Shown here in pieces: positions 26,255-35,141 of a stretch of 64,000 nucleotides of DNA. Where the stretch lies: the NCBI GenBank assembly GCA_024169445.1, contig JALKFA010000001.1, positions 1,736,001 through 1,800,000 on the forward strand, given 5' to 3'. The DNA comes from Buttiauxella agrestis ATCC 33320 (GTDB taxonomy: Bacteria; Pseudomonadota; Gammaproteobacteria; Enterobacterales; Enterobacteriaceae). The notes beneath the pieces were generated by a model that saw only the letters and a program-made list of their open reading frames with translations, searched no databases and was not told the DNA's origin. Positions within the stretch are counted from its first letter, which is position 1. Every line of letters begins with the position of its first letter. The position numbers and the translations under genes are program-made.

Positions 26255-27982
26255 ATGCGCAGGTTAACGCAGTTAATACTGCTGCTCCTTGGGGCGTGTC
26301 TGGCGCTGTGGCTGATCCTCGGCTTCTGGCCACTGGGGACCGGCAGCCTCATTGCTCTCAGCATGCTGGTAATTATCGTCTGCGGGGCGATGGGTTATTT
26401 TCAGTGGCGTCGCGACAATCGCAATAAACTTGCGCACTCGCACATTACCGATACAGACCTGCCGCCAGAAGATTTTCAGGGAGTGGTGGTTCTGGTCTGC
26501 GGCGACAGCGCAGCATTGTTCTCTGACGCCGCGACTTTCCGTGAAACCCGTCAGGGCTGGTATCTGCCGGTGGCAATGCCAGAGCAGTTACCCCTCCTGG
26601 CTCAACATCTTTCCGCTGAGCGCCCGGCGCTGGTCGCACAGATTTCTGTGCTGCTGGCAATGGTTCCCGAGCAACATCAGGACCAGGAAGATTTCACGCA
26701 GTCTCTGCGCGCCTGGCACCGCGCCATTGTGCAGTGTAAAGCCTGGCTTGCAGGTATTCCTCCTGTCTGGATAGGCACCTGGCTTTCGTCACCTTTGGCG
26801 ACCGAATCACAGCCAGAATGCTGGTACACCGTGACACCAGGACAGCAAGGCGTACAGGTTCGCGAAGCCGGGGCAGGCGTTATGCCGCTGGTGGAGTGGA
26901 GCCGCGAAGGGGATCTCCGTAGTAGCCAGACCCGCCTGAGTACCGTCTTCTGGATGGAAAGCCTGGTCTGCTGGCTTAACACCGCTGTTCTGAATGTTAT
27001 CGACCAGCGTCAGGGAGAATTGCCTGCGTTGACGCCGTGCGCATGGGGCAGCTGTTTTACTCCGCTGGCGGCAAGTCAGGACAATCTCTGGCAGGCACAC
27101 ATTGCTGGCATCACTACTCTGAAGCCGACACCGTCTGGGGTACAGGAAACTTTGCCGCTGCCTGATGTGCTGCTGCCATATCTGCCTCGCCGCCGTGGTG
27201 TTTCACGCCTGATGCAAACCTCCCAGCTTGCGGGCCTGCTGTGTGGCGTATTCCTGGTGTTTGCTTTCCTTGCTTCGTTTATCAACAACCAGCGCCTGAT
27301 CCAAAGCGTGGGCGATCACCTTTCGCTCTATAGCCGCCTGTCGGGGACACCACCGACGCCAAAAATTCAGGCTCAACAACAGTTGCGTGCTGATGCACGG
27401 TTACTGGACGAATGGCTACGCAGCGGGGTGCCGATGCGCCTCTCACTCGGCTTGTATCAGGGAATGCGACTGATAGCGCCATTGCAAAGTGCCATCAACA
27501 GCTGGTCGCCACCGCCACCTCCACCGCCGGTGATTAAACAAATTATTCAGGGCCCGAAAACCCTCCGTCTGGACAGCATGTCGTTGTTTGACGTGGGCAA
27601 ATGGCAGCTGAAAGCTGGCTCCACCAAAGTGCTTATCAACTCGCTGGTGGGCATTAAAGCCAAACCGGGCTGGCTGATTGTGGTGGCAGGCCATACCGAC
27701 AACACCGGCGACGATAAATCGAATCAGGTGCTTTCCCTGAAGCGTGCTGAATCCGTGCGCGACTGGATGCGCGACACCGGAGATATTCCGGAAAGCTGTT
27801 TTGCCGTGCAGGGCTACGGTGAAAACCGACCACTGAAGCCTAACGATACGGAAGCGGGCCGTACGGCCAACCGTCGGGTAGAAATTAGTCTTGTGCCACA
27901 GGCAGACGCCTGTCAGGCGCGGGACTTATCAAAAGCGTCACCGGCTAAGGGTGACGCATTAACTCAAGAAATGGAGAAGTAA
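26255..27982 (+). CDS. T6SS-associated OmpA-family protein (TagL-like)
   Basis: A 575-residue inner-membrane protein with two N-terminal helices (about 5-60), a soluble middle region, and a third helix near residue 325 (LAGLLCGVFLVFAFLASF). A seven-proline linker (about residue 419) leads to a C-terminal OmpA/MotB peptidoglycan-binding domain with VVAGHTDNTGDD and GRTANRRVEISL. Such proteins anchor the T6SS membrane complex to the cell wall when TssL is short, as TagL does in enteroaggregative E. coli. It lies three bases after tssL and directly before hcp. The large N-terminal region makes it longer than TagL, so it is a related rather than identical architecture. Confidence 0.85.
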   Translation: MRRLTQLILLLLGACLALWLILGFWPLGTGSLIALSMLVIIVCGAMGYFQWRRDNRNKLAHSHITDTDLPPEDFQGVVVLVCGDSAALFSDAATFRETRQGWYLPVAMPEQLPLLAQHLSAERPALVAQISVLLAMVPEQHQDQEDFTQSLRAWHRAIVQCKAWLAGIPPVWIGTWLSSPLATESQPECWYTVTPGQQGVQVREAGAGVMPLVEWSREGDLRSSQTRLSTVFWMESLVCWLNTAVLNVIDQRQGELPALTPCAWGSCFTPLAASQDNLWQAHIAGITTLKPTPSGVQETLPLPDVLLPYLPRRRGVSRLMQTSQLAGLLCGVFLVFAFLASFINNQRLIQSVGDHLSLYSRLSGTPPTPKIQAQQQLRADARLLDEWLRSGVPMRLSLGLYQGMRLIAPLQSAINSWSPPPPPPPVIKQIIQGPKTLRLDSMSLFDVGKWQLKAGSTKVLINSLVGIKAKPGWLIVVAGHTDNTGDDKSNQVLSLKRAESVRDWMRDTGDIPESCFAVQGYGENRPLKPNDTEAGRTANRRVEISLVPQADACQARDLSKASPAKGDALTQEMEK

Positions 27983-27985
27983 ACC

Positions 27986-28477
27986 ATGGCAATTCCTGTT
28001 TATCTTTGGCTGAAAGACGACGGCGGTGCGGACATTAAAGGTTCTGTCGATGTTAAAGACCGTGAAGGCAGCATCGAAGTGGTTGCGCAGGAACACAACC
28101 TGTACATCCCAACCGACAACAATACCGGCAAGCTGACAGGTACCCGTGTTCACACGCCGTTCCTGTTCACCAAGGAAATCGACTCCTCCAGCCCGTATCT
28201 GTACAAAGCTGTGACTACCGGTCAGACCCTGAAGTCTGCTGAGTTCAAATGGTACCGCATCAATGACGCAGGCCAGGAAGTTGAGTACTTCAACACCAAG
28301 CTTGAGAACGTTAAATTGGTGAAAGTTGCACCAGAAATGTACGACATCAAAGATCCGGCTAAAGAGAAGCACAACCACCTCGAGCGCATTGAACTGCGCT
28401 ACGAAAAAATCACCTGGACTTACAAAGACGGCAACATCATTCATTCCGATTCCTGGAACGAACGTACCACCGCGTAA
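27986..28477 (+). CDS. hcp: Hcp (TssD), T6SS inner-tube protein
   Basis: Hcp forms the stacked hexameric tube that is propelled out of the cell and can carry small effectors. The 163-residue product begins MAIPVYLWLKDDGGADIKG and has the family region PYLYKAVTTGQTLKSAEFKW and the C-terminal IELRYEKITWTYKDGNIIHS. It has no C-terminal effector extension. GGAGA precedes the ATG. A TTCG-loop terminator follows seven bases after the stop, which could allow higher hcp mRNA levels than downstream genes. Confidence 0.96.
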   Translation: MAIPVYLWLKDDGGADIKGSVDVKDREGSIEVVAQEHNLYIPTDNNTGKLTGTRVHTPFLFTKEIDSSSPYLYKAVTTGQTLKSAEFKWYRINDAGQEVEYFNTKLENVKLVKVAPEMYDIKDPAKEKHNHLERIELRYEKITWTYKDGNIIHSDSWNERTTA

Positions 28478-28483
28478 CACCCC

Positions 28484-28513
28484 ACAGCAGACGGTTCGCC
28501 GTCTGCTGTTTTT
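28484..28513 (+). terminator. Terminator after hcp
   Basis: A perfect 11-bp stem, ACAGCAGACGG with CCGTCTGCTGT, closes on a TTCG tetraloop and runs into five Ts. It probably stops most transcripts after hcp. Confidence 0.92.
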
Positions 28514-28576
28514 GTTTGCCCCCAGGTCGGCTAAGCAAAACGTCATCCGACAATCCTGCAGGCAAACAAAAACAGC
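28505..28576. repeat. Nested inverted repeat with REP-like core between hcp and clpV
   Basis: Outer arms of 16 bp (28505-28520 and 28561-28576) are perfect inverted copies, starting GCTGTTTTTG and ending CAAAAACAGC. Inside lies a 26-base imperfect palindrome (28526-28551) beginning GTCGGCTAAGC and ending GTCATCCGAC. About 21 of its 26 bases match, in inverse orientation, the palindrome at 63756-63781 after speC, so this is a dispersed REP-type element. Confidence 0.7.
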
Positions 28577-28595
28577 ACAAAACATCGCCCAATGC

Positions 28596-28631
28596 GCCCC
28601 GGCCTCCTTAATAAAGGAGAAGGCGAGGGGC
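28596..28631 (+). other. Imperfect GC-rich hairpin upstream of clpV
   Basis: GCCCCGGCCTCCTT folds on AAGGAGAAGGCGAGGGGC with an AATA loop and small bulges. It lies 30 bases before the clpV start. It could affect clpV translation or mark mRNA processing; nothing shows which. Confidence 0.4.
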
Positions 28632-28662
28632 GGTAGCATACCCATTTCAAGGAGCACACAGC

Positions 28663-31299
28663 ATGGAACACCATTCAGCGGTTTTACTTCGTCGTTTAAA
28701 TCCTTACTGCGCGAAAGCACTGGAAGCGGCGGCTACGCTGTGTCAAACCCGCGCGCATGCCGAAATCACCATTGAACACTGGTTGCTGAAACTCCTCGAA
28801 CTGGGCGAAGGCGACATCACCGTGCTGGCGCGTCGCTACGAATGGGACATGGACGAGTTATGGCGCAGCCTGCTGGCCCACCTGGATGCGCTGCCGCGCT
28901 CGGTTTCCACCCGACCGCAGCTGGCCGCTGATCTCGAAGCGTTAATGAAAGGAGCCTGGCTTGCGGCCTCCTTGCAGGACGACAACGACACGATACGCAG
29001 CGTTCATCTGCTTGAAGCTCTCATCAGCAAGCCGCGCCTTTTGCAGTGCGAAGGCCTGTGGCCGTTGTTCAGCCTGAGCGAAGAACATATCCGCCGCCTC
29101 AAACCGATGCTCGATGTGCTATCCGATGAACGCGCAGAGCTGCAACAGCAGGAAAGCCTGAACCGTGAGCCTTCGACGCTGACGGATGAAAAGCCGCACG
29201 GCGCAGGTGTGTCCGGCAATAACCTGAGCGAAGCGCTACAGGCCGCACTCGACAAATTCACCCTAGATGTGACCGCCAAAGCGAAAGCCGGGAGCATCGA
29301 CCCGGTGTTTGGTCGCGATAACGAAATCCGCCAGATGGTCGACATTCTCTCGCGCCGCCGTAAAAACAACCCGATTCTGGTGGGTGAGCCGGGCGTGGGT
29401 AAAACTGCGCTGGTCGAAGGCCTGGCTTTACGCATTGCTGAAGGCAACGTGCCGGACAGCCTGAAAACCGTCAGCCTGCGCACCCTCGACCTCGGCCTGT
29501 TACAGGCGGGCGCGGGCGTGAAGGGTGAATTTGAACAGCGCCTGAAAAACGTCATCGACGCGGTGCAGAATTCTCCAACGCCTGTTTTACTGTTTATCGA
29601 CGAAGCGCACACCATCATCGGCGCGGGCAACCAGGCGGGCGGCGCGGATGCGGCTAACCTGCTGAAACCGGCACTGGCGCGTGGCGAACTGCGCACCATC
29701 GCCGCCACCACCTGGAGCGAATACAAACAGTATTTTGAACGCGACGCCGCCCTCGAGCGCCGTTTCCAGATTGTCAAAGTGGACGAGCCTGACGATGAAA
29801 TGGCCTGCCTGATGCTGCGCGGCCTGAAATCCCGCTACGCGCAGCATCACGGCGTACATATTACTGATGAAGCCGTGAAAGCGGCGGTCAGCCTGTCGCG
29901 CCGTTACATCACTGGCCGCCAGTTGCCTGACAAAGCGGTCGATTTGCTCGATACCGCCTCTGCTCGCGTGCGCATGAGCCTCGATACGCTCCCGGAAGAA
30001 CTCACCCGCCTGAAAGCACAAATCACCGCGCTGGAAATGGAAAACCAGGCGCTGCTGGAAGATATCGCGCTGGGTAGCAACAGCCATGGCGAGCGTCTGG
30101 AGCAAATAGCACAACAGACTGCCACGCTGAGCAAAAACCTCACCGCACTTGAAACTCAGTACCACGCAGAAAAAGCGCTCACCCAACAGCTGCTGGAAAC
30201 TCGCCAGGACATCAGCCGTCAGGCCGATATCAATGCGCTGCAACAACAGCTTAGTGATTTACAAGGCAATGCACCGCTGCTGTCGCTGGATGTTGACGTG
30301 CGCACCGTCGCCACCGTGATTGCCGACTGGACGGGCGTACCACTGACCAGCCTGCTGAAAGATGAACAGACCGATCTGCTGATGCTGGAAAACCACCTTG
30401 CCACCCGCGTGGTCGGCCAGGACCACTCGCTACTCGATATGGCGCAACGCCTGCGCGCGGCGAAAACCGGCCTCACCTCCGAAAATGGCCCGCTGGGCGT
30501 GTTCCTGCTGGTTGGCCCGAGCGGCGTGGGGAAAACTGAAACCGCGCTGGCACTGGCTGACAGCCTGTTCGGTGGCGAAAAATCGCTTATCACCATTAAC
30601 CTCAGCGAATATCAGGAAGCGCACACCGTTTCTCAGCTCAAAGGCTCCCCTCCGGGCTACGTCGGTTACGGCCAGGGCGGCATTCTGACCGAAGCGGTGC
30701 GCAAGCGCCCGTACAGTGTGGTACTGCTCGATGAAGTGGAAAAAGCGCACCGTGATGTGATTAACCTGTTCTACCAGGTATTTGACCGTGGCTTTATGCG
30801 CGACGGCGAAGGGCGTGAAATCGACTTCCGTAACACCGTGATCCTGATGACCGCCAACCTCGGTAGCGACCACCTGATGCAGTTGCTCGACGAACAACCG
30901 GAAGCCACCGACAGCGATCTTCAGGAATTGCTGCGTCCGATCCTGCGGGATCACTTCCAGCCTGCCCTGCTCGCCCGTTTCCAGACGCTGATCTACCGCC
31001 CGCTGAACGCCACCGCCCTGCGTACCATCGTGGAAATGAAACTCGCCCAGGTGGCAAAACGCCTGAAAAACCATTACGGCCTGACGACCACCATCGAAGA
31101 AAGCCTCTACGACACGCTGGTCGCCGCCTGCCTGCTGCCGGACACCGGCGCGCGCAACATCGACAGCCTGCTGAACCAGCAAATCCTACCGGTACTTAGC
31201 CAACAACTTCTGCAACGCAAAGCCGGGCAGCAGAAAACCCACAGCCTGGCGCTGGGTTGGGATGAGGAAGACGGGATTGTGCTGGAGTTTAATACGTAA
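28663..31299 (+). CDS. clpV: ClpV (TssH), T6SS sheath-recycling AAA+ ATPase
   Basis: ClpV disassembles contracted TssBC sheaths for reuse. The 878-residue product has a Clp N-domain (about 1-155) and a first AAA+ module with Walker A GEPGVGKTAL at 241-250 and Walker B LLFIDEAHTIIGAG. A ClpB-like middle coiled coil follows (about 440-540, LKAQITALEMENQALLEDIA). The second AAA+ module has Walker A GPSGVGKTET near 617 and VVLLDEVEKAHRDV, and then the small C-terminal domain. It starts at ATG 28663 with AAGGAG upstream. It follows hcp by about 185 bases of structured spacer and is the last GC-rich gene before the AT-rich cargo module. Confidence 0.95.
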   Translation: MEHHSAVLLRRLNPYCAKALEAAATLCQTRAHAEITIEHWLLKLLELGEGDITVLARRYEWDMDELWRSLLAHLDALPRSVSTRPQLAADLEALMKGAWLAASLQDDNDTIRSVHLLEALISKPRLLQCEGLWPLFSLSEEHIRRLKPMLDVLSDERAELQQQESLNREPSTLTDEKPHGAGVSGNNLSEALQAALDKFTLDVTAKAKAGSIDPVFGRDNEIRQMVDILSRRRKNNPILVGEPGVGKTALVEGLALRIAEGNVPDSLKTVSLRTLDLGLLQAGAGVKGEFEQRLKNVIDAVQNSPTPVLLFIDEAHTIIGAGNQAGGADAANLLKPALARGELRTIAATTWSEYKQYFERDAALERRFQIVKVDEPDDEMACLMLRGLKSRYAQHHGVHITDEAVKAAVSLSRRYITGRQLPDKAVDLLDTASARVRMSLDTLPEELTRLKAQITALEMENQALLEDIALGSNSHGERLEQIAQQTATLSKNLTALETQYHAEKALTQQLLETRQDISRQADINALQQQLSDLQGNAPLLSLDVDVRTVATVIADWTGVPLTSLLKDEQTDLLMLENHLATRVVGQDHSLLDMAQRLRAAKTGLTSENGPLGVFLLVGPSGVGKTETALALADSLFGGEKSLITINLSEYQEAHTVSQLKGSPPGYVGYGQGGILTEAVRKRPYSVVLLDEVEKAHRDVINLFYQVFDRGFMRDGEGREIDFRNTVILMTANLGSDHLMQLLDEQPEATDSDLQELLRPILRDHFQPALLARFQTLIYRPLNATALRTIVEMKLAQVAKRLKNHYGLTTTIEESLYDTLVAACLLPDTGARNIDSLLNQQILPVLSQQLLQRKAGQQKTHSLALGWDEEDGIVLEFNT

Positions 31300-31364
31300 A
31301 TTAAAGGGGGCAGCAAGGCAGCAGAAATTCAGAACATTCTTTTAAATAAAATAGAGATTAGTTT

Positions 31365-32060
31365 ATGAGTAAGCGTAGTGACATAATTGAGCCTTACGAA
31401 TGGACCAATGACCGCAGGACTGGGCTTGTCTATAGTGAAGTCCTTGGCTGGATTGATATTGGACACGCTCAGGGTACTGATATTATCAGCTTATTGGCGG
31501 ACTTTAGTAAAGGGGAGTCGAGTAGCAATCGCAGTTATCAGATAACTTATAGCCAAAAAATGTTTGTCCATAAAAAAACATTTGGGACAGGGAAGTTTGT
31601 TCGTTGGGAAATAAGCAAAGGCCTTTCGGTTGAAGAAATCCACAGTATAGCTTTATCAATGATGTTAACTACGGCCTGCCTTTTTGAAAACTACCAGTCA
31701 CAGTGGTTTTTTAGTTGGCATACTGATAGTGGATTTAGTGGGGAAGATTTAACATCTGATCTATTGGGGTTTTATAGGGCAATTTTACCTTCGAATTATC
31801 AATCCAGGCTCCAACTAATTAGTAAGCAGGATGCGTTAAAACGATGGGATTATTATGGTCCTATTGGCGATTATAAAAACAAAGGTTTTTTACCTTTATT
31901 ATTTCCCAATCCGGAAAAGCAATGTATTTCTGGGAAACCCTATAAAGGTAAATTACCTATGTTTATGACATGGATACATCCCTTCTGTGATTTAAACTCC
32001 GGTAAGGTGAAAATTTTGACAAACGATGGTACGCACTATTCATTTATGAGTGGCCAGTAA
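31365..32060 (+). CDS. Hypothetical protein, possible T6SS cargo or accessory
   Basis: A 231-residue protein without signal peptide. The stretch GLVYSEVLGWIDIGHAQGTD resembles the Cys/His-type motif region of DUF4056-like proteins (GFxxDxxHxxxxxD pattern), but the assignment is tentative. It is AT-rich relative to clpV, marking the start of the cargo module. It lies between clpV and vgrG, where effectors often sit, and is followed two bases later by a small membrane protein that could be its partner or immunity protein. AGATTAG is a weak ribosome site. Confidence 0.6.
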   Translation: MSKRSDIIEPYEWTNDRRTGLVYSEVLGWIDIGHAQGTDIISLLADFSKGESSSNRSYQITYSQKMFVHKKTFGTGKFVRWEISKGLSVEEIHSIALSMMLTTACLFENYQSQWFFSWHTDSGFSGEDLTSDLLGFYRAILPSNYQSRLQLISKQDALKRWDYYGPIGDYKNKGFLPLLFPNPEKQCISGKPYKGKLPMFMTWIHPFCDLNSGKVKILTNDGTHYSFMSGQ

Positions 32061-32061
32061 T

Positions 32062-32472
32062 ATGTCTCTATCCAAAAAAATAATTATCCTGGTTGTTCTT
32101 ATACTGGGGGGGTTATCTCTATATTTAATTATTCCAAAGGCAGGGGAGAGAGAATATAAACAAAGTGATTTGTACAGTTACTATATGTTTACTGATAATG
32201 AAATAAAGAAAGCTCCAAGAATATCAAGTAAATACTCATTTTCATATGTGGCACCTGATGGTGGGCAAAGAGAAATGAGCATCATAACCTTCATAGGTGG
32301 GGATTCAATGATACTTGGACAATATCTCTCCAGTCTTGGTTTTTCACTGTGCCGGGTACAGGATAATGGTCGTGAAGAAATATGGCTAAATTCAGAACGA
32401 GAAGGAGTCGTGTTTTATCTGTGGCATGATAATAAACTAAAAAAAAGCAGCCTCACTAAGGCTACTGTCTAA
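32062..32472 (+). CDS. Small membrane-anchored hypothetical protein, possible immunity protein
   Basis: A 136-residue protein with one N-terminal hydrophobic helix (KKIIILVVLILGGLSLYLII) and a basic start, then a soluble domain probably in the periplasm. The ATG at 32062 lies one base after the stop of the preceding gene and is preferred over an upstream in-frame GTG. The family is not recognised. A pair of a soluble 231-residue protein and a small membrane-tethered protein beside vgrG fits an effector-immunity arrangement, but this is inference only. Confidence 0.6.
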   Translation: MSLSKKIIILVVLILGGLSLYLIIPKAGEREYKQSDLYSYYMFTDNEIKKAPRISSKYSFSYVAPDGGQREMSIITFIGGDSMILGQYLSSLGFSLCRVQDNGREEIWLNSEREGVVFYLWHDNKLKKSSLTKATV

Positions 32473-32602
32473 TTCAATAATCTATTTAAAGTAGTAAAGA
32501 TTGAGTGTTGTTATTCATTCCCTTATTCAGATGCATTAATTATGCATGTGATGATAATTACATGACTATGGATGTTTTGATTTTAACCAAGGAGTAAGCT
32601 CA

Positions 32603-35125
32603 ATGGGCCTGACGGATACAATAAAATCAATGATCACCGAAACGACAATTAATCGCTATCGATTAGATATTCCTTCTTGCCAATCATTGCTTGATGTAGC
32701 GGATTTTAGTGGTAAAGAAGGGGTAAGCAGTTTATATCGATATATTATCCATTGCACCTCAGAAGAAAAAAATATTCTTAACTCCACGCTGCTCCGTCAG
32801 TCCGCCACACTTACTATGGGTACTGGGCCGTTAATGGCCATCAGTGGAGAGAAAATTGTTCATGGTGTGATAACGCATTTTCAACGTATCAGTGGTTCCA
32901 AGGATCAGGCAACATATCAATTAATTATTGAACCGTACTTGTCATTACTTAGCAATCAGTTCCGTACACATCGATTTTTTGTCAACAAATCTGTTCCAGA
33001 AGTCATCGAGCAGGTACTTATTGAGCATGGACTTAAAAGCTGGGAATATGAATTTTCTTTAAAGCAGACATATCCAAAGCGTGAACAGATTAATCAGTAT
33101 CAAGAAAGCGACCTGACATTTATTCAGCGTTTGCTGTCAGAGGTAGGAGTATTTTATTTCTTTACCTTACAACCTGATACACAAACCGAAGTTGTACATT
33201 TTGCCGATAAACAAAGCGCATATGAATTCGGCAAAACCCTGCCGCTGAACAGCCCGTCGGGCATGAATGATAATGGCGTTGAATCGGTCTGGGATATACA
33301 TGTTCAGCATAATGTCGTTTCTTCATCAGTTACGACGAAAGACTATAATTACCGTGAAGCTCAGAAAGTATTGCAATCCGCAAGAGCTGACATGACTCGT
33401 GGTGACGGTGAAGGTTCTACCTACGGCGAAGTTTATCATTACAAACCCCGTCATCTCGATACGGGGGATAAACTCGACCCAACAGCAGAAACAGGTAACT
33501 TTCTTGCTCGTCTCGATCATGAGCGCTTTCTCTCGTCACAAATATTGATTACCGGCATTTCGAATGATGCCATGCTGCGCCCTGCTCAGGTACTGACCAT
33601 AAGTGAAGATACCGTAATACCGACACTCCCTGCAGGTACGGAAAATGGCATTGTCATTATCAGCACGGCGTTCACAGCAAGCCGACAAGATTCGCTTCAG
33701 ATTTACTTTCATGCCGTTCCCTATAGCGAAACGTTGTGCTGGCGCCCGGCATTAATGCCCCGCCCTCAGGTCAGTGGCACCATGATGGCGCGCGTCACCA
33801 GCGCAAAAGCCAACGACATCTACGCCTGGCAGGATGCATCCGGTCTGTACCGCGTGAAGTTTGACGCCGACCAGGACGACAAAGCGCAGGGCCAGGAAAG
33901 TATGCCGGTGCGCCTCGCTAAGCCTTACGGCGGCGATGTGTATGGTATTCACTTCCCGCTGATTCAGGGCACGGAAGTGGCGATAGCCTTCCACGACGGT
34001 GACCCCGACCGGCCGTATATCGCTCATGCCCTGCATGATTCACGCCACACCGACCACGTCACGGAAGCGAACAACACCCGCAACGTGGTGCGCACCCCGG
34101 CGAACAACAAGCTGCGCATGGAAGACAAGCGCGGCGAAGAGCATATCAAGCTCAGCACCGAGTACGGCGGTAAAACGCAACTGAACCTCGGGCATAATGT
34201 TGATGCCGGAAAGGCGCTACGTGGCGAAGGAGCTGAACTACGGACGGATAAATGGATCTCTCTTCGTGGCGGTAAAGGCATTTTCCTGAGTGCCGATGGG
34301 CAACCAAAAGCTCAGGGACAAATGTTAGAGATGGGGGCTGCAATAGCTCAGTTGCAAAGTTCTCTTCAGTTGGTCACCGCTCTGGCGCAAAGTGCAAAGG
34401 TATCTGGAGCACTCGATGCAGACACAGCCTCCCAGCAGCAACTTAATAATGTTCTTTCTCAGTTACAGGGGGCTGGTCTACTGGCTTCAGCCCCAGCTGG
34501 AATTGGTTTTGCCACCCCGAAAAATATTCAGCTTTCCGCAGGGTATACCCTGACTGCGACGGCCGGGGAAAATATCGACATGACAATCTTCAAAAAGCTG
34601 ACGGTTGCAGCGGGTGAAGCAATCAGTTTATTTGCCCAAAAGATGGGAATGAAGATATTTGCGGCTCAGGGAAAAATAGATATCCAGGCACAAACCGATG
34701 CTATGCGCCTTCAGGCAGACAAAGCGTTGAACATTAACAGTGTCAATGGTGAAATTGTTTTGAACGCTGCACAGGGAATTACGCTCACCAGTAAAGGGGG
34801 AGCGTATATCAAGATAAAAGATGGCTCTGTTGAAATAGGAGCACCAGGAAAAATAGACCTGAAAAGTGCAAATATTCTATGGGGTGGAAGTGCTTCACTA
34901 GAGAAGGCTCTGGAACCCATGAGTATTACAGAACCAGAATATAAATATCCCATGAATGGTCGATTCCAGGTTATAGATAAAAACAGTGGCCAGCCGAAAC
35001 CTTATACACCATACAGGCTTGAAACTGCTGATGGGGAAACTCTTCGTGGTGAAACGGACGAAAATGGTTATACAAAGGGACATCATGGTATTGCCCCTCA
35101 GTCTGTGAAACTTTTTTTTGAATAA
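32603..35125 (+). CDS. vgrG: VgrG (TssI), T6SS spike protein with C-terminal transthyretin-like extension
   Basis: VgrG forms the trimeric spike on the Hcp tube. In the 840-residue product, residues about 1-380 are the gp27-like base (TTINRYRLDIPSCQSLLDVA and YQESDLTFIQRLLSEVGVFY). The OB fold and gp5-like stalk follow (ARVTSAKANDIYAWQD, KPYGGDVYGIHFPLIQGTEV). DUF2345-type repeats run from about 530 to 760. The last 65 residues (from PMNGRFQVIDKNSGQPKPY) form a transthyretin-like module with GETDENGYTKG, a known docking site for cargo effectors. Base composition changes within the gene: the first third and the C-terminus are AT-rich while the centre is GC-rich. GGAG precedes the ATG. The next gene starts 16 bases downstream and is the likely cargo. 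Confidence 0.93.
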   Translation: MGLTDTIKSMITETTINRYRLDIPSCQSLLDVADFSGKEGVSSLYRYIIHCTSEEKNILNSTLLRQSATLTMGTGPLMAISGEKIVHGVITHFQRISGSKDQATYQLIIEPYLSLLSNQFRTHRFFVNKSVPEVIEQVLIEHGLKSWEYEFSLKQTYPKREQINQYQESDLTFIQRLLSEVGVFYFFTLQPDTQTEVVHFADKQSAYEFGKTLPLNSPSGMNDNGVESVWDIHVQHNVVSSSVTTKDYNYREAQKVLQSARADMTRGDGEGSTYGEVYHYKPRHLDTGDKLDPTAETGNFLARLDHERFLSSQILITGISNDAMLRPAQVLTISEDTVIPTLPAGTENGIVIISTAFTASRQDSLQIYFHAVPYSETLCWRPALMPRPQVSGTMMARVTSAKANDIYAWQDASGLYRVKFDADQDDKAQGQESMPVRLAKPYGGDVYGIHFPLIQGTEVAIAFHDGDPDRPYIAHALHDSRHTDHVTEANNTRNVVRTPANNKLRMEDKRGEEHIKLSTEYGGKTQLNLGHNVDAGKALRGEGAELRTDKWISLRGGKGIFLSADGQPKAQGQMLEMGAAIAQLQSSLQLVTALAQSAKVSGALDADTASQQQLNNVLSQLQGAGLLASAPAGIGFATPKNIQLSAGYTLTATAGENIDMTIFKKLTVAAGEAISLFAQKMGMKIFAAQGKIDIQAQTDAMRLQADKALNINSVNGEIVLNAAQGITLTSKGGAYIKIKDGSVEIGAPGKIDLKSANILWGGSASLEKALEPMSITEPEYKYPMNGRFQVIDKNSGQPKPYTPYRLETADGETLRGETDENGYTKGHHGIAPQSVKLFFE

Positions 35126-35141
35126 GCCAAGGTAATGAAAA

